Positions 1 through 20,087 of a stretch of 64,000 nt of DNA are shown in pieces. The translations under genes and the position numbers were made by a program. The DNA is taken from NCBI GenBank assembly GCA_018262195.1, contig JAGTRS010000018.1:36301-100300 (forward strand), given 5' to 3'. Under the pieces are notes generated by a model. It was not told where the DNA came from and did no database searches. It worked only from the letters and a program-made list of their open reading frames with translations. Position 1 is the first letter of the stretch; each line of letters starts with the position of its first letter. The DNA comes from Pseudomonadota bacterium (lineage in GTDB: Bacteria > Pseudomonadota > Gammaproteobacteria > Burkholderiales > Rhodocyclaceae).

Positions 1-2162
<2,162 letters not shown>

Positions 2163-2188
2163 GACAAGACCTTCGTGGGTGGTTTGAC

Positions 2189-3007
2189 TTACGGACGCAG
2201 CAATTCGTTGATGCTGGTCTTCGAGCGGGTTTGCGCGTCGACCTTCTTGACGATGATAGCCGCATACAGGCTATAAGCGCCATTGGCCTTCGGCAAGGTG
2301 CCGCTGATCACGACAGAGCCCGGCGGCACGCGGCCGTAGGTCACTTCGCCGGTTTCGCGGTCGTAAATCGGGGTGCTCTGGCCGATATAAACGCCCATGG
2401 AAAGCACGGAGTTCTCCCCGATGATGACGCCTTCGACGACTTCCGAGCGGGCGCCGATGAAGCAGTTGTCTTCGATGATGGTCGGGTTGGCCTGCAGCGG
2501 CTCAAGCACGCCGCCGATGCCGACGCCGCCGGAAAGGTGCACGTTCTTGCCGATCTGGGCGCAGGAACCGACGGTCACCCAGGTGTCGACCATGGTGGCT
2601 TCATCAACGTAGGCACCGATATTGACGAACGAAGGCATCAGCACGGCATTCTTGGCAACGTAGGAACCCTTGCGGACGATGGTGCCCGGCACGACGCGGA
2701 AGCCGCCCTGACGGAACTGCTCTTCGCTCCAGCCTTCAAACTTGGTATCGACCTTGTCGAAGAAGCGGATGTCGCCGGCTTCCTGGACGCGGTTGTCACG
2801 CACACGGAAGGAAAGCAGCACGGCCTTCTTGATCCACTGATGGGTAACCCAGTCGCCATCGATCTTCTCGGCGACACGCAAGGCGCCGGAATCAAGCATG
2901 CCGACGACCTGATTGATGGCGGCGATGGTGTCGATCGAGGATTGCGGGGACAGCTCGGTGCGGCGTTCCCAGAGTTCTTCGATGATGGCTTGTAGCGGAT
3001 GGCTCAT
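2189..3007 (-). CDS. dapD: 2,3,4,5-tetrahydropyridine-2,6-dicarboxylate N-succinyltransferase
   Basis: 272 aa; left-handed beta-helix hexapeptides, [30 protein letters not shown]. Confidence 0.95.
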   Translation of the reverse strand: MSHPLQAIIEELWERRTELSPQSSIDTIAAINQVVGMLDSGALRVAEKIDGDWVTHQWIKKAVLLSFRVRDNRVQEAGDIRFFDKVDTKFEGWSEEQFRQGGFRVVPGTIVRKGSYVAKNAVLMPSFVNIGAYVDEATMVDTWVTVGSCAQIGKNVHLSGGVGIGGVLEPLQANPTIIEDNCFIGARSEVVEGVIIGENSVLSMGVYIGQSTPIYDRETGEVTYGRVPPGSVVISGTLPKANGAYSLYAAIIVKKVDAQTRSKTSINELLRP

Positions 3008-3022
3008 GGATGTTCTCTCTGT

Positions 3023-4213
3023 TTACAGTTGTTGTGCGAATTGGCGAATGCGTTGGGTGGCCTCGAGGCATTCCGCCAGCGAAGCGACCAGTGCGATACG
3101 AATGAAATTGGCCCCCGGATTGACGCCGCGGACTTCGCGCGCCAGGAAGCTGCCGGGCAGGACCACGACATTATAGTGTTCGAGCAGGCCGCGGGCGAAC
3201 TCGGTATCCGCGATGGGCGTCTTCGCCCACAGGTAGAAGCTGGCATCCGGCATGCCGGTGCCGAGCACTTCGGCAATCAGCGGCGTGCAGGCGGCGAACT
3301 TTTCGCGGTACTGGTTACGGTTGTCGAGTACGTGCGCCTCGTCATTCCAGGCGGCGATGGAAGCCGTCTGGACCGGCGGAGACATGGCGCAGCCCTGATA
3401 GGTGCGGAAGAGCAGGTATTTCTTGAGGATGGCCGCATCGCCAGCGACAAAACCCGAGCGCATACCCGGTACGTTGGAGCGCTTGGACAGGCTGGAGAAC
3501 ATCACGAGGCGTTCGTTCGAACGGCCGAGCAGCCTGGCTGCCTGCAGGCCGCCGATCGGCGGGTTGGCTTCGTCGAAATAGATTTCCGAATAGCACTCGT
3601 CGGAAGCAATGACGAAGCCGTATTTGTCGGACAATGCAAACAGTTGCTTCCAGTCTTCCAGCGACAGCACCTTGCCGGTCGGATTGCCCGGTGAGCAGAC
3701 GTAGAACAACTGGACGCGCGACCATTCTTCTTCGCTCAGGCTGGCGTAGTCGAAGGCGAAATCGTTGTCCGGCAGGTTGTTCAGGAAGCGTGGCTCGGCG
3801 CCGGAGAGATAGGCGGCGCCTTCGTAGATCTGGTAGAACGGGTTCGGGCTGACGACCAGCGGCACGTGCCCACGACTGGGGTCAATGACGGTTTGCGCAA
3901 AGGAGAACAGTGCCTCGCGTGAACCGTTGACCGGCAGGATTTCAGTTTCCGGGTTCAGTGCCAGATCGTAGCGGCGCTGGCACCAGGCCGCGATGGCCTG
4001 ACGGAGTGCCGGGACGCCCTGTGTCGTCGGGTAGTTGGCCAGGCCCTTCAAGCCGTTGGCCAGCGCCTCCATGATGAAAGCCGGGGTCGGATGCTGCGGT
4101 TCGCCGATGGAGAGTTTGATCTCTTTGTATTGCGGGTTTGGGGTGACGCCGGCGAACAGGGCGCGCAGTTTTTCGAAGGGGTAGGGCTGGAGTTGGGCGA
4201 GATGCGGATTCAC
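3023..4213 (-). CDS. dapC: Succinyldiaminopimelate aminotransferase (class I/II PLP aminotransferase)
   Basis: MNPHLAQLQPYPFEKLRALFAG..., PLP-binding SSLSKRSNVPGMRSGF; operon with dapD/dapE. Confidence 0.92.
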   Translation of the reverse strand: MNPHLAQLQPYPFEKLRALFAGVTPNPQYKEIKLSIGEPQHPTPAFIMEALANGLKGLANYPTTQGVPALRQAIAAWCQRRYDLALNPETEILPVNGSREALFSFAQTVIDPSRGHVPLVVSPNPFYQIYEGAAYLSGAEPRFLNNLPDNDFAFDYASLSEEEWSRVQLFYVCSPGNPTGKVLSLEDWKQLFALSDKYGFVIASDECYSEIYFDEANPPIGGLQAARLLGRSNERLVMFSSLSKRSNVPGMRSGFVAGDAAILKKYLLFRTYQGCAMSPPVQTASIAAWNDEAHVLDNRNQYREKFAACTPLIAEVLGTGMPDASFYLWAKTPIADTEFARGLLEHYNVVVLPGSFLAREVRGVNPGANFIRIALVASLAECLEATQRIRQFAQQL

Positions 4214-4271
4214 GTCGGGCGTCGAATGGGTGTAAAAAGCAGATTATCCCTGAAAATGCATTCGCTGCCTT

Positions 4272-4655
4272 GTGAACAAACATGCCGTCCTGCTAGTCCT
4301 CATCTTCTCCGCCTTGCTGGCCGGTTGTGCCATCGGCTATCAGGCCAGAGGCAGCCTGAGCGACGTGTCTGGCGAGTTGCGTGGCAAGGGCTTTCCCGGC
4401 AATGCGACCGGTGGTGGCCGCTTTGTGCTGGCTGATCGCGATGGGCGCCTGCAATGCGATGGGTTGATGTCGCCGCCGGATAGTTCGCCTTTGCCTGGCA
4501 GTTGCGATGGAGAAAAAGGGAAAGGGGTCGTTCGTTGCAGCGATGGCCGGGAGGTTGTCGTGCGTTGGACGGCGATAACTTGCCGCTCATTTGAGGGGGA
4601 AGGGAAGGACGCTCAGGGAAATCGCCTGGTCTTTCGCGTCGAACGCAGTAGATAG
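4272..4655 (+). CDS. Hypothetical lipoprotein
   Basis: 127 aa; signal peptide with lipobox LLAGC. Confidence 0.65.
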   Translation: MNKHAVLLVLIFSALLAGCAIGYQARGSLSDVSGELRGKGFPGNATGGGRFVLADRDGRLQCDGLMSPPDSSPLPGSCDGEKGKGVVRCSDGREVVVRWTAITCRSFEGEGKDAQGNRLVFRVERSR

Positions 4656-4675
4656 TGCCTTGGACAAATGGCGGG

Positions 4676-4993
4676 TTAGCCGAACAGCGTGACCTTCAGT
4701 TTTTGCAGGAAACCCAAGTTGGCCCACCAGTTCAGGCCCCTTGTCCGGAAATCACTTCCCGTCTCGGTCAGGGCCAGTTTTCTGGCGCCGAATTCCGTTT
4801 TCCCAATCTCGGCAATGAAGCCGGATTCCATCAGGTAGCGGGCGATGGCCGGCTGAACCTGTTGGCCGGCGATGGTCCAGCGCGAGCCATAGCCTTCGTC
4901 GTCACCAGTCAGCATCAGGATAGGCTCGAACTCGCTGATCAGGCGAAGCACCTGCAACGTTTCGGCGCGCTGCGGAATAGAGTCAGGAAGCAT
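4676..4993 (-). CDS. Hypothetical protein (~105 aa)
   Basis: Minus ORF; ATG at 4993 chosen because the longer ORF in the track overlaps the deaminase gene antiparallel-frame; MLPDSIPQRAETLQVLRLISEFEP... Confidence 0.5.
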   Translation of the reverse strand: MLPDSIPQRAETLQVLRLISEFEPILMLTGDDEGYGSRWTIAGQQVQPAIARYLMESGFIAEIGKTEFGARKLALTETGSDFRTRGLNWWANLGFLQKLKVTLFG

Positions 4994-5010
4994 CCGGTTG
5001 GCAAGGTGGA

Positions 5011-5484
5011 TCAATAAGGAATTCGACCGGGATTTGCTGCCCAGCGTTCCAACGGTTCCAATGCGCCCGCCAGCGGATGGTGTTCCATGACAATGCTGCG
5101 TGCCGAGAAGTGGCGGTTCAGTTCGCTGTACAGTTCGTCGTCGCAAAAGCCGATGGCAGCCGCTTCTGCCCTGCTGTTGGCGAAGACGATGCGTTCGATG
5201 CGCGCCCAGTAGGCGGCGGACAGGCACATCGGGCAGGGTTCGCTGGAGGCGTAGAGGGTGCAGCCATGCAGGTGGAAGTGATCCTGGTTGGCACAAGCGC
5301 TGCGGATGGCGGCGATTTCGGCGTGGGCTGTCGGGTCGTGGCTGGCGACGACGCGGTTCCAGCCTTCGGCGATGATCTGGCCGTCACGGACGATGACGGC
5401 ACCGAAAGGGCCGCCTTCACCGCTTTCGCTGCCTTGTCGCGCCAGTTCGATGGCACGGGCGAGAAACTGGTCATCCGGGTTCAT
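5011..5484 (-). CDS. Nucleoside deaminase (CDA/tRNA adenosine deaminase superfamily)
   Basis: HAEIAAIRSAC and PCPMCLSAAYWARI zinc-binding motifs. Confidence 0.9.
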   Translation of the reverse strand: MNPDDQFLARAIELARQGSESGEGGPFGAVIVRDGQIIAEGWNRVVASHDPTAHAEIAAIRSACANQDHFHLHGCTLYASSEPCPMCLSAAYWARIERIVFANSRAEAAAIGFCDDELYSELNRHFSARSIVMEHHPLAGALEPLERWAANPGRIPY

Positions 5485-5584
5485 CTGGCCGATTCCTCCT
5501 CTGTGCTACGAAGTCGATCAAATACGTCGATGCTATTATACGGCCCCCAAGATGGCAGGGGCATTTACCCCGCCGAAACCAGGT

Positions 5585-9086
<3,502 letters not shown>

Positions 9087-9088
<2 letters not shown>

Positions 9089-9249
9089 TGGTCTGCTTCG
9101 CAATTAACGAAACATGAAAGCTTGTCTTTGCGCCCCTGGCGGTGTTGCTCATCCTCGCGATAGCTACGGCTATCGTTGCGGTTCGCGCCTAGCCAGGAAC
9201 ACAAATCCGGCACTTTCATTCAGTTCCGCCAATTACGAAGCAGACCACT
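9087..9249. repeat. 163-bp imperfect palindromic element with near-identical terminal inverted repeats (MITE/REP-like)
   Basis: Left terminus AGTGGTCTGCTTCG (9087-9100), right terminus CGAAGCAGACCACT (9236-9249), exact reverse complements; central CGATAGC-TACG-GCTATCG hairpin; arms align along most of their length; smc stop codon lies in the left terminus. Confidence 0.8.
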
Positions 9250-9274
9250 GAGGCGCTCCAGGGAAGAGATTGAG

Positions 9275-12572
<3,298 letters not shown>

Positions 12573-12573
<1 letters not shown>

Positions 12574-13442
12574 TGAAGAAGGTTCGCAAGGCAGTATTCC
12601 CGGTTGCCGGGATGGGTACCCGTTTTCTGCCGGCCACCAAGGCCAGCCCAAAGGAAATGCTGCCCATCGTTGACAAGCCCTTGATCCAGTTTGCCGTTGA
12701 GGAAGCGGTGGCCGCCGGCATCACGGACATGGTCTTCGTGACCGGTCGTTCCAAGCGTTCCATCGAGGATCATTTCGACAAGGCCTACGAACTCGAAAGC
12801 GAATTGCAGGCGCGCGGCAAGGACGAGTTGCTCGATTTCGTCCGCAACATGATCCCGAAGAACATCAATTGCATCTATATCCGCCAGGCGGAAGCGCTGG
12901 GTCTCGGCCATGCCGTGTTGTGTGCCAAGCCGGTAATCGGTGATGAACCTTTCGCGGTGATACTGGCCGATGACCTGCTCGACGGCAAGCCGGCGGTCAT
13001 GAAGCAGATGACGGATACCTACGATTACTACCGCTGCTCGGTGCTCGGCGTGCAGGATGTGCCCCGCGCCGATACCCGCAGCTATGGCATCGTCGATGCC
13101 CGTCCGGTGGCAGAGCGGGTGGAGCAGATCAATGCCATCGTCGAGAAGCCGAAGCCCGAGGATGCCCCGTCGACGCTGGCCGTTGTCGGCCGCTACATCC
13201 TGACCCCGCGCATTTTCCATCATCTGGAAAACGTCAAACCGGGCGCTGGTGGTGAAATCCAGCTGACCGACGGCATTGCATCGCTGCTCAGCGAAGAGCA
13301 GGTGCTGGCTTATCGCTACGACGGCACTCGCTACGATTGTGGCTCCAAACTTGGTTACCTGCAGGCAACGGTCGTTTTTGGCCAGCGCCACCCGGAAATC
13401 GGCCCGGAATTCGAGGCCTACCTGAAAACGCTGGGAGGCTGA
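12573..13442 (+). CDS. galU: UTP-glucose-1-phosphate uridylyltransferase
   Basis: [35 protein letters not shown]. Confidence 0.96.
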
Positions 13443-13991
13443 ATGGACCTGAAAAAAGCGCAGGCCATGCTGGCCAATGCCGAGCTGATTCACAGCGAAT
13501 CTGTTGTTCAGGGCGCCGTGGCGGAGGTGGCTGCAGCCATTCGCGAGAGGTTGGCTGACAAGTATCCGTTGGTCCTGTGCGTGATGACCGGCGGCGTCGT
13601 CTTTTGCGGTCAATTGCTCACCAAGCTCGATTTTCCGCTCGACTTCGATTATCTGCATGCGACCCGCTACGGACCGGAAACGCAGGGCGGCAAGATTTCC
13701 TGGCGCTCCGCACCGTGGACCTCGGTCAAGGGGCGTTCAGTGCTGGTCGTGGATGACATCCTCGATGAGGGGGTGACCCTGGCTGCGGTCAAGGAAAGCC
13801 TTCGCCGCATGGGGGCCGAAGAGGTGCTCACGGTCGTCTTTGCCGACAAGCTGAACGGCAAGGAAAAACCAATTGTTGCCGACTTCATCGGGCTGACCGT
13901 ACCAGACCGCTTCGTCTTCGGTTTTGGCATGGACGCCGGCGGTGTCTGGCGCAATCTGCCTGCCATCTACGCCATGAAGGATGATGCATGA
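13443..13991 (+). CDS. hpt: Hypoxanthine-guanine phosphoribosyltransferase
   Basis: PRTase motif VLVVDDILDEGVTL; CVMTGGVVFCGQLL. Confidence 0.9.
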   Translation: MDLKKAQAMLANAELIHSESVVQGAVAEVAAAIRERLADKYPLVLCVMTGGVVFCGQLLTKLDFPLDFDYLHATRYGPETQGGKISWRSAPWTSVKGRSVLVVDDILDEGVTLAAVKESLRRMGAEEVLTVVFADKLNGKEKPIVADFIGLTVPDRFVFGFGMDAGGVWRNLPAIYAMKDDA

Positions 13992-14686
13992 GCGGTGCGA
14001 ACGTCGCCGAATTCATCGGATACTGGGAGGCCGAAGGGCAGACCTATGTCCGGCGTGGCGACTATGAGTGGATGGCATCGCTGGTCCCGGGGAAGCGGGT
14101 GCTGGAAATCGGCTGCGGCGTCGGCTTTGCAACGCAGGCTTTGGGCAGGAGTGGCTTGGCTGTGCTTTCCATCGATTCGCTGGACGAATGCCTGGAAGCG
14201 ACCCGGCCGCGAGTCGCTGGTAGTGACGTTAGCTTGATGCTGGCCGACATTTCTTCCTTGACGGGGCAGCAGCAGGCCGTGATCGAGGCATTTGCGCCCG
14301 ACACCGTTGTCTGCTGGCTGATGGGTGCCCCGGCGGAAACCACGGGAGCGGTGCCAACCGATGCTGGTAAGGCGGTCATCGCCTATCGCGAAAAGATTCA
14401 CCGTGTCGTGGCCGAAGTGGCCGCCAGTTTGCCGACCGTGCAGTTCCTGCATTTGGTCGATCGCACCGTTATTCCCTGGCAGGCCAAGGATATCGGCCGG
14501 GATACGCTGGTCGGTTACCACAATGGCAAGACCCTCGCTGATCTGCCGTTTGCCAGCGAACGGCGCAATGCGCTGTACCGCAAGCTTGAGGAAAATTCGG
14601 CCGAGATGGCCCGGTTAAAAACGCACCCATCGCTCAAGGGCGCGGTGCCGACGCTGGCTTCGCTGCTGGCTGAAAGGAAGAAATAA
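13988..14686 (+). CDS. Class I SAM-dependent methyltransferase
   Basis: VLEIGCGVGFATQAL motif I. Confidence 0.75.
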   Translation: MSGANVAEFIGYWEAEGQTYVRRGDYEWMASLVPGKRVLEIGCGVGFATQALGRSGLAVLSIDSLDECLEATRPRVAGSDVSLMLADISSLTGQQQAVIEAFAPDTVVCWLMGAPAETTGAVPTDAGKAVIAYREKIHRVVAEVAASLPTVQFLHLVDRTVIPWQAKDIGRDTLVGYHNGKTLADLPFASERRNALYRKLEENSAEMARLKTHPSLKGAVPTLASLLAERKK

Positions 14687-14687
14687 C

Positions 14688-15458
14688 ATGTTGGCAATCA
14701 TCGGTGGCAGCGGCCTGACAACGCTGTCGAACCTCGACGTGTCGCACCGGGAAGTTGTGCGCACTCCTTACGGTGAAGCCTCGGGAGCGCTTGTTTTCGG
14801 GCAAATCTGTGGTCAGCCTGCGGTCTTCTTGCCGCGCCACGGCTATGGTCACACCATCCCGCCGCACATGGTCAATTACCGGGCCAATATGTGGGCACTG
14901 CATCACCACAAGGTCAGCGGCATCATTTCCGTCGCATCGGTTGGCAGTATTCGCGGCGACCTGCAGCCGGGCGACATCGTGCTGCCCCACCAGATCATTG
15001 ACTATACCTGGGGCCGTAAATCGACCTTTTTCGATGGCAATGGCACGCCAGTGAATCACATCGATTTCACCGATCCGTATGATGCCGAACTGCGTCGTCG
15101 CATTCTTGAAGCTGGCGAACAGCTGAGCATCGATGTCAAGGTTGGCGCCGTCTACGCCGCAACTCAGGGGCCACGCCTCGAAACGGCGGCGGAAATCAAC
15201 CGGCTGGAACGTGACGGGGCGGATGTGGTTGGCATGACCGGTATGCCGGAAGCAGCGCTGGCGCGCGAGCTAGGCACGCCCTATGCAGCGATCAATGTCG
15301 TGGCCAACCATGCAGCAGGACGGGGTAGCAGCGCCAACGGCATCCATTTCGAAAGCCTGGAACCCGTTCTGCAGGAAGCGATGGGGCGGGTCAAGGCGAT
15401 CATCGAAAAACTGGTGGGTTGCCAGAACAACTGCCAACCGCTCGGTCTGTCGGTTTAA
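14688..15458 (+). CDS. S-methyl-5'-thioinosine / S-methyl-5'-thioadenosine phosphorylase
   Basis: MLAIIGGSGLTTL, PRHGYGHTIPPHMVNYRANMWAL, ATQGPRLETAAEI, VVGMTGMPEAALARELG. Confidence 0.88.
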   Translation: MLAIIGGSGLTTLSNLDVSHREVVRTPYGEASGALVFGQICGQPAVFLPRHGYGHTIPPHMVNYRANMWALHHHKVSGIISVASVGSIRGDLQPGDIVLPHQIIDYTWGRKSTFFDGNGTPVNHIDFTDPYDAELRRRILEAGEQLSIDVKVGAVYAATQGPRLETAAEINRLERDGADVVGMTGMPEAALARELGTPYAAINVVANHAAGRGSSANGIHFESLEPVLQEAMGRVKAIIEKLVGCQNNCQPLGLSV

Positions 15459-15465
15459 GTTACAC

Positions 15466-15502
15466 CTTCCGGTAAGCCGCGAGGCTTTGCGCTTACCGGA
15501 AG
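15466..15502. terminator. Hairpin between convergent genes (MTAP/MTIP and glnD)
   Basis: CTTCCGGTAAGC / GCTTACCGGAAG perfect 12-bp inverted repeat. Confidence 0.65.
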
Positions 15503-15506
15503 ATTT

Positions 15507-18065
15507 CTAGACCTTCAGCCGCTCCATCAATTCAGTTTCCAGGCGGATGCGGTTGTTGGTGTCGCGCAAATCACCGCCGCTGATTAGAAAGACGTCTTCT
15601 GCCCGTTCGCCGAGCGTGGTGATTTTGGCAGTGTGCAGATAGGCGCCATGCTCGGTGAGGGTATTGGCCACGGTGTAGAGCAGGCCGGGGCGGTCGGCGG
15701 CGACCAGCGACAGGATGAAGTGCGTACCCTTTTCGTCACCACGGATGCTGACTTCTGGCTTGATCGGGAAATGCTTTACCTGTCTCGACAGTCTGCCGGC
15801 TGAAGGTATGTCCGGCGGCATCTGGTGCAACAAGCGTTGCTCGAGTTCGTGCTCGATATAGGCGACCATTTCGCGATCGTTGTCGCGGTCTTCGACATCC
15901 AGCACGACGAAGCTGTCCAGGGCGTAACCATGAGCTGTGGTGTGAATCTTGGCATCGACGATGCTGTAGCCGGCGCGGGCGAAGAAACCCACGATACGGG
16001 CGAAGAGATCGGGCTGGTCCTGGGTATAGACCATGACCTGCAAGCCTTCACCTTCCTGATACGGACGGGCACGGACAACCGGCTGGTTGTTATAAATCCG
16101 GTAATGCAGGGAGCGTGTGTGCCAGGCAATTTCTTCGGCGGAATGGCGCAGGAAATAGACCGTATCGAGCTGCTTCCACAGACGCTCATGCACGGTGGCC
16201 GAGAGCGCGAAGAAACGGAGTAGACGCATGGCTTCAGCCTGGCGCTCGGCAATGACACCATGGGCCGCCGGTGCTTCGCCCTGATTGATATGGTGAATGG
16301 CCTGATAGTACAGATCGGCTAGCAGCTTGCCTTTCCAGTGGTTCCAGACTTTCGGGCTGGTACCGCGAATGTCGGCATGGGTCAGCAGGTAGAGCGCCTG
16401 AACGTGCCGCGTATCGCCAGCCAGTTGAATGAAGTTGGCGATGACGTCGGGGTCGGTGAGGTCTTCCTTCTGGGCAACCTGCGACATTACGAGGTGATTC
16501 TTGACCAGCCAGACGACCAGCTCGGTGTCTTCTTCTGTCATGCCGTGATTGATGCAGAATTCGCGGGCATCTACCGTACCGAGGTCCGAATGATCGCCGC
16601 CACGACCCTTGGCAATATCGTGAAATAGGGCAGCGACATAGAGCAGCCAGGGGCGCTCCAGTTCGCTGATGATGCGCGAACAGAGCGGATATTCGTGAGC
16701 GAACTCGCTCATTGTGAACCGGCGGATGTTGCGCATCACTTGCAGGATGTGTTGGTCGACCGTGTAAACGTGAAACAGGTCGTGCTGCATCTGTCCGACG
16801 ATGCGTCCGAAATTCGGCAGGTAGCTGCCAAGGATATCAAGCTGGTTCATGCGCCGGAATTCATGGACGATGCCTCGATCGCTATGAAGAAGCTTCATGA
16901 AGGCGGCCCGATTTTCCGGATTGGCACGGAACTCCGGCGTGATCTGGTCGCGAGCTCGCCACAGGGCGCGCAGTGTCCGGGCTGTCATGCCGAACAGTTC
17001 ATGGCTCTCCTGCATGACCAGAAAGCTGTCCAGAATGGCGGAAGGATTGCGCAAGTAGAGCTGCTCATCCCGGATGTCCAGCAGGTTGCCGACGATCTGG
17101 AAATTCTCGTCGAGTTGTTGCGGCGTTTGCTCGCTCTCCGGCGTCAGGGCGGCGCCCATGTTTTGCAGCAGTATGGTATTGAGCACGGTCACCGTCTTGG
17201 CATTACGGTAATAGACCTGCATCAATCGTTCCGATCCGCGCTTGGCTTCGTTTGAAACGAAGCCATAGTTGGCAGCCAGGTTGCCCTGATAGTCGAACAG
17301 CAGCCGGTCCTCGCGTCGCCCTAGCATGAAATGGAGGCGGATGCGCAAATGACTCAGGTATTGCTCGCATCCTTCTGCCTGAGCCATTTCTTCCTGAGTA
17401 ATGATGCCGTTCTGATGTAATTCGGCCCAGGTCGCTCCATAGCCCGCCGCTTTCGCAATCCAGAAAATAATCTGGATGTCTCTTAGACCGCCGGGTGAGT
17501 CCTTGCAGTTGGGTTCAAGGCTATACGGTGTTTCATTGAAACGAAGGTAGCGTTCCTGTTGCTCAAGGCGCTTTGCTTCGTAGAAAACCAGGGGGTCAAG
17601 ATTGCCGCGCAGTCGCTTCTGAAAAGTGGCAAACAGTTTGCTGTTGCCCGTCAACAGGCGAGCCTCGAGTAGCGCGGTTTGTACGGTAATGTCGTTGGCG
17701 GCTTCGTTCAGGCATTCCTGAATGGTGCGCACGCTGTGACCGATCTCCAGTCCAATGTCCCAGAAATGGCCCACCAGGCGTTCAAGCTTTTCCTGCAGGC
17801 TCGCGCTGACTTCCTGTGGCAACAGGATCAGCAGGTCGATATCGGACGCCGGGTAAAGTTCGCCACGTCCGTAGCCGCCGACCGCTGCCAGGGCCAGAGA
17901 GGCCGGAAATTCCAAGGATTTCCAGAGTTTTTCGAGGACCGTATCGACTTGCTGGCAACGATCGCGGAGCAAGGCAACAGCATCGTTGTTTTGCTCGTAG
18001 TTCAGCCGTAGCTGGCTTTGATTGGCCTTTACTTCGGCGCGCAGGGCAGCAACGTCGCAGACCAT
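15507..18065 (-). CDS. glnD: [Protein-PII] uridylyltransferase / UTase-UR GlnD
   Basis: Nucleotidyltransferase [21 protein letters not shown] domain [18 protein letters not shown], two C-terminal ACT domains. Confidence 0.96.
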   Translation of the reverse strand: MVCDVAALRAEVKANQSQLRLNYEQNNDAVALLRDRCQQVDTVLEKLWKSLEFPASLALAAVGGYGRGELYPASDIDLLILLPQEVSASLQEKLERLVGHFWDIGLEIGHSVRTIQECLNEAANDITVQTALLEARLLTGNSKLFATFQKRLRGNLDPLVFYEAKRLEQQERYLRFNETPYSLEPNCKDSPGGLRDIQIIFWIAKAAGYGATWAELHQNGIITQEEMAQAEGCEQYLSHLRIRLHFMLGRREDRLLFDYQGNLAANYGFVSNEAKRGSERLMQVYYRNAKTVTVLNTILLQNMGAALTPESEQTPQQLDENFQIVGNLLDIRDEQLYLRNPSAILDSFLVMQESHELFGMTARTLRALWRARDQITPEFRANPENRAAFMKLLHSDRGIVHEFRRMNQLDILGSYLPNFGRIVGQMQHDLFHVYTVDQHILQVMRNIRRFTMSEFAHEYPLCSRIISELERPWLLYVAALFHDIAKGRGGDHSDLGTVDAREFCINHGMTEEDTELVVWLVKNHLVMSQVAQKEDLTDPDVIANFIQLAGDTRHVQALYLLTHADIRGTSPKVWNHWKGKLLADLYYQAIHHINQGEAPAAHGVIAERQAEAMRLLRFFALSATVHERLWKQLDTVYFLRHSAEEIAWHTRSLHYRIYNNQPVVRARPYQEGEGLQVMVYTQDQPDLFARIVGFFARAGYSIVDAKIHTTAHGYALDSFVVLDVEDRDNDREMVAYIEHELEQRLLHQMPPDIPSAGRLSRQVKHFPIKPEVSIRGDEKGTHFILSLVAADRPGLLYTVANTLTEHGAYLHTAKITTLGERAEDVFLISGGDLRDTNNRIRLETELMERLKV

Positions 18066-18865
18066 TATCCGATCCAGTCAGGCTTGGGGCGACATCCGGC
18101 TGACAATGTCATTACCTCATAACCGGTATCGGTTACCAGTACCGTATGTTCCCACTGTGCGGAAAGGCTGCGGTCCTTGGTGACTATGGTCCAACCATCG
18201 GCCATTTCGCGGATCGCTGCCTTGCCGGCATTGATCATCGGTTCGATGGTGAAAATCATGCCCGGTTCCAGCTTTGGGCCGGTAGCTGGCTTGCCGTAAT
18301 GCAGCACTTGAGGGTCTTCGTGAAATTTCTTGCCGATGCCGTGACCGCAGAACTCGCGAACGACCGAGTAGCCGCTCTTCTCTGCGTATTTCTGGATCAC
18401 CGCACCGATGTCGCCGAGGAAGGCGCCCGGTTTGACGACGGAAATTCCCAGCCACATGCACTCAAAGGTGATTTCGCACAGGCGCTTGGCCTGGATCGAA
18501 CCTTCGCCAACGATGAACATCCGGCTGGTGTCCCCGTGATAACCGTCCTTGATGGTCGTGATGTCGAGATTGATGATGTCGCCGTTTTTCAGAACACGCT
18601 CTCCGGGAACGCCGTGGCAGACCTGCTGGTTGACCGAAGTGCAGATCGATTTCGGGTAAGGGTCGTAGCCCGAAGGGGCGTAATTGAGCGGGGCAGGAAT
18701 GCAGCCCTGCACGTTGACCATCAGGTCATGGCAAAGCTTGTCCAGTTCGTCGGTGGTGATGCCGGGTTTGACGAAAGGTTCGATGTAGTCGAGAACCTCT
18801 CCGGCGAGACGCCCGGCAACTCGCATTTTTTCGATTTCTTCCGGGGTCTTGATGGTGATACTCAT
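18065..18865 (-). CDS. map: Methionine aminopeptidase type I
   Basis: [56 protein letters not shown]. Confidence 0.97.
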   Translation of the reverse strand: MSITIKTPEEIEKMRVAGRLAGEVLDYIEPFVKPGITTDELDKLCHDLMVNVQGCIPAPLNYAPSGYDPYPKSICTSVNQQVCHGVPGERVLKNGDIINLDITTIKDGYHGDTSRMFIVGEGSIQAKRLCEITFECMWLGISVVKPGAFLGDIGAVIQKYAEKSGYSVVREFCGHGIGKKFHEDPQVLHYGKPATGPKLEPGMIFTIEPMINAGKAAIREMADGWTIVTKDRSLSAQWEHTVLVTDTGYEVMTLSAGCRPKPDWIG

Positions 18866-18979
18866 GGATTTTCTATGGTGCGTAGGGAACGCTGAAGGAT
18901 AAATGATGGGGCTTGTTTCGCAAAGCAGATGCCGCGGAAAATGGCATACTCCGCGGGTTTTCTACTTGCTTGTGTGGCG

Positions 18980-19891
18980 ATGAAGATTCTTCTGCTTGGT
19001 AAGGATGGTCAGGTCGGCTGGCAGTTGCAGCGTTCGCTGGCGCCGCATGGCGAGGTCGTGGCATGTGGTCGGGATCGTTGTGATTTGGCCGATACGGTCC
19101 AGATTCGTTCCTTGGTGCGTGAAATTCGCCCTTCTGTCATTGTCAATGCCACCGCCTATACGGCAGTCGACAAGGCTGAATCCGAGCCTGATCTGGCAAA
19201 GCGTATCAATGCCGATGCGCCCGGTATTCTGGCCGAAGAGGCGGCATTGCTCGACGCCTTGTTGGTCCATTATTCAACGGACTACGTCTATGATGGCACC
19301 AAGTCTGCGGCCTATCAGGAAATAGATTTCACCGCCCCCCAAGGTGTCTACGGTCGAACCAAGCTGGCCGGCGAGGAGGCGATTCGTGCGGTTGGCGGCA
19401 AGTCGCTGATCTTTCGGACGAGTTGGGTATTCGGGGCGCGGGGCAACAACTTCGTCAAGACCATCTTGCGGCTGGCGCGGGAGAAGAAGAGTCTGAACGT
19501 GGTTGCGGACCAGATCGGTTCGCCGACGCCTGCTGCCCTGATTGCTACGGTCACCGGCGTTGTGCTGGCCATGCTGCATCAGGGCAGGTCGCTGGAAAAA
19601 GGCGAAAACCGCCTGTATCACCTGGCGGCATCGCGGCCGGTCAGTTGGTGCGAATTCGCACAAACGATCGTCGGATTGGCCGGACAGGTACCAGGCTTTG
19701 ATCTGTGCCTGAAGCCGGGGGCAATACGGGCAATATCCAGCTCAGAGTATCCGACGCCGGCCCGTCGCCCGGCTAACTCGCGACTCGACTGTAGTCGGCT
19801 CGAAAACGATTTCGGTTTACAGATGCCCGACTGGCAGCCATATCTGGAACGGATGCTGCAACTGCTGGCTTTGAAGCAGAACGGCTACTGA
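18980..19891 (+). CDS. rfbD: dTDP-4-dehydrorhamnose reductase
   Basis: MKILLLGKDGQVGWQLQRSL; HYSTDYVYDGTKSAAYQE; YGRTKLAGE; start trimmed from track ORF. Confidence 0.93.
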   Translation: MKILLLGKDGQVGWQLQRSLAPHGEVVACGRDRCDLADTVQIRSLVREIRPSVIVNATAYTAVDKAESEPDLAKRINADAPGILAEEAALLDALLVHYSTDYVYDGTKSAAYQEIDFTAPQGVYGRTKLAGEEAIRAVGGKSLIFRTSWVFGARGNNFVKTILRLAREKKSLNVVADQIGSPTPAALIATVTGVVLAMLHQGRSLEKGENRLYHLAASRPVSWCEFAQTIVGLAGQVPGFDLCLKPGAIRAISSSEYPTPARRPANSRLDCSRLENDFGLQMPDWQPYLERMLQLLALKQNGY

Positions 19892-19906
19892 TCCGTCATT
19901 TGGGCT

Positions 19907-19934
19907 TTTTTGTTGTCCCTTCTGCTGCTATAAT
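19907..19934 (+). promoter_or_regulatory. Predicted sigma70 promoter for rpsB operon
   Basis: TATAAT at 19929-19934 with weak TTTTTG -35 at 16-bp spacing. Confidence 0.5.
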
Positions 19935-20015
19935 CATCGGGTTTTTCTTGGCCTTCTTGGCTGAAAAGAACGGTTGTCTGCGTGGTGCAGGCGACCAAAA
20001 TCCACACATCCGCCG

Positions 20016-20087
20016 ATTAAGGGTGTCTGTCAAAACTCAATAATGACGGGCGTTTCCGGCGGGTGGAGGTTCAACCCTTAATAGGAA
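20016..20087 (+). promoter_or_regulatory. Candidate rpsB 5'UTR structured leader (S2 autoregulation)
   Basis: ATTAAGGGT (20016-20024) pairs perfectly with ACCCTTAAT (20074-20082), closing a ~67-nt domain that ends at the Shine-Dalgarno AGGAA. Confidence 0.6.
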
